Program-made: the position numbers and the translations under genes | Assembly: GCF_018904615.1 (NCBI RefSeq) | Contig: NZ_JADCNH010000007.1 | Coordinates: 62,001-126,000, forward strand | Origin: Verticiella alkaliphila | Lineage (GTDB): Bacteria > Pseudomonadota > Gammaproteobacteria > Burkholderiales > Burkholderiaceae_B | Reading direction: 5' to 3' | Length of the DNA: 64,000 bases | In this document: positions 63,114-64,000 of the stretch, piece by piece | Numbering within the stretch: the stretch's first letter is position 1 | How the letters are laid out: each line of letters starts with the position of its first letter | Notes under the pieces: generated by a model | Database searches by the model: none | Told to the model about the DNA's origin: nothing | Seen by the model: only the letters and a program-made list of their open reading frames with translations

Positions 63114-64000
63114 ATGGGCATCGATCTTCCCGTGATCTGGGCCGTGATCATCCTCTTCAGCATCATGATGTACGTGGTGATGGACGGCTTCGACCTCGGC
63201 ATCGGCATTCTCTATCCGTTCCTGCCGGACAAGGGGGATCGCGACGTCATGATGGACACGGTCGCCCCCGTCTGGGACGGCAACGAGACCTGGCTCGTCA
63301 TGGGCGGCGCGGGCCTGCTGGCTGCGTTCCCGCTGGCCTACGCCGTCGTGCTGAGTGCGCTGTATCTGCCGCTGGTCTTCATGCTGATTGGTCTGGTGCT
63401 GCGCGGGGTGGCCTTCGAGTTCCGCTTCAAGGCGTCGGACGCACGCCGCCATTGGTGGGACAAAGCTTTCATCACCGGCTCGGTGATGGCGACGTTCTTC
63501 CAGGGTGTCACGCTCGGGGCCTATCTCGATGGCATCCCTGTCGCCGGGCGCGCCTTCGATGGCGGGCCGCTGGACTGGGTCTCCGCGTTCAGCCTCTTCA
63601 CCGGGGTTGGCCTCGTGGTGGCATACGCGCTCCTGGGCAGCACCTGGCTCGTCATGAAGACCGAAGGCGACCTGCACGATCGCATGGTGGTGCTCTCGCG
63701 TCGGCTGGGCTGGCTGCTGCTCGCGGTCATTGCGCTCCTGAGCGTGTGGACCCCCCTGCTGAGTACCCGCATTGCCGAGCGCTGGTTCAGTTGGCCGAAC
63801 CTCGCGTGGTTTGCGCCGGTGCCGGTGCTCGTCGTGGCCGCCACGCTGGGGCTGCAACGCTGCCTGCGCACAGGCCGGCAGGCGGCGCCCTTCGTGCTGA
63901 CGCTGGCACTGGTGTTCCTCGGCTACAGTGGCCTGGGGATCAGTCTGTGGCCCAACGTCGTGCCACCCGGCATCACGTTGCGCGAGGCCGCGGGGCCGGA
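63114..64000 (+). CDS. cioB: Cytochrome bd ubiquinol oxidase subunit II (CioB/CydB), N-terminal part
   Basis: The first 295 residues of the second bd-oxidase subunit are present; the gene runs off the window. The conserved opening (VIWAVIILFSIMMYVVMDGF, then DLGIGILYPFL), VAPVWDGNETWLVMGGAGLL and the GVAFEFRFK block are seen, with helices continuing to the end. AGGAGTAAGG precedes the ATG. It normally pairs with CioA, encoded just upstream but here fused and truncated, so the complex would probably not assemble unless the fusion is an artefact. Confidence 0.94.
   Translation, partial: MGIDLPVIWAVIILFSIMMYVVMDGFDLGIGILYPFLPDKGDRDVMMDTVAPVWDGNETWLVMGGAGLLAAFPLAYAVVLSALYLPLVFMLIGLVLRGVAFEFRFKASDARRHWWDKAFITGSVMATFFQGVTLGAYLDGIPVAGRAFDGGPLDWVSAFSLFTGVGLVVAYALLGSTWLVMKTEGDLHDRMVVLSRRLGWLLLAVIALLSVWTPLLSTRIAERWFSWPNLAWFAPVPVLVVAATLGLQRCLRTGRQAAPFVLTLALVFLGYSGLGISLWPNVVPPGITLREAAGP

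Noticed and set aside
1-64000. CRISPR array
   Set aside because: No regularly spaced direct repeats of 25-40 bases were seen anywhere.

Overview
The window looks like a high-GC betaproteobacterial chromosome of the Alcaligenaceae (Bordetella/Achromobacter/Castellaniella type). The evidence is the backbone gene order mlaFEDAC - ABC transporter - ibaG - murA - hisG..E - tatABC - NIF3, then mscL, petABC and sspAB, together with abundant Bug-type solute receptors. The genus is inferred, not proven.

Positions 1-23457 form most of an integrative genomic island that ends at a tRNA-Thr(TGT) gene (23458-23533). Next to the tRNA are a tyrosine recombinase (22335-23318) and an excisionase-like HTH protein. 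The cargo runs leftwards. It has an XRE regulator, an orphan gene, an Ec67-like retron (RT-TOPRIM protein plus its msr-msd RNA at 19568-19702), and radC and a methylase-like gene that each carry the same kind of folded leader RNA. Further left are SOS-controlled umuDC and a pair of unknown genes. The leftmost part is heavy-metal resistance: a dsbA/dsbB-like pair coupled to a Zn/Cd/Pb P-type ATPase, a two-component system, a small periplasmic protein, the tripartite czcCBA efflux pump and the start of an ArnT-like glycosyltransferase. The left end of the island is outside the window.

Positions 23540-43850 are core chromosome. sspA/sspB and the cytochrome bc1 operon petABC are followed by mscL. 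A very long leftward gene train then covers phospholipid trafficking (mla), an ABC exporter, ibaG, murA, histidine biosynthesis (without hisC), tatABC and a NIF3 protein, mostly with 1-4 base overlaps.

Positions 43900-54500 are metabolic and regulatory genes: an Lrp-type regulator divergent from phenylalanine hydroxylase, a catabolic cluster (Bug receptor, 2-hydroxyacid dehydrogenase, enolase-superfamily enzyme, FadR-type regulator), a second cluster (LysR regulator, CoA transferase, MaoC hydratase, Bug receptor), an OsmC protein, and an apparent small RNA gene with a perfect promoter and terminator (54295-54411).

Positions 54510-64000 hold a YhiN-type flavoprotein, an arginine/lysine-type decarboxylase, dcd, comF, a BioC-like methyltransferase, a chimeric gene joining an RhlE helicase to a CioA/CydA oxidase subunit, and the start of cioB/cydB.

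Four genes (sspB, hisG, a Bug receptor and the decarboxylase) are each broken by a single-base indel in or beside a G/C run. Since two of them are expected to be important, base-calling errors in the assembly are a real possibility.
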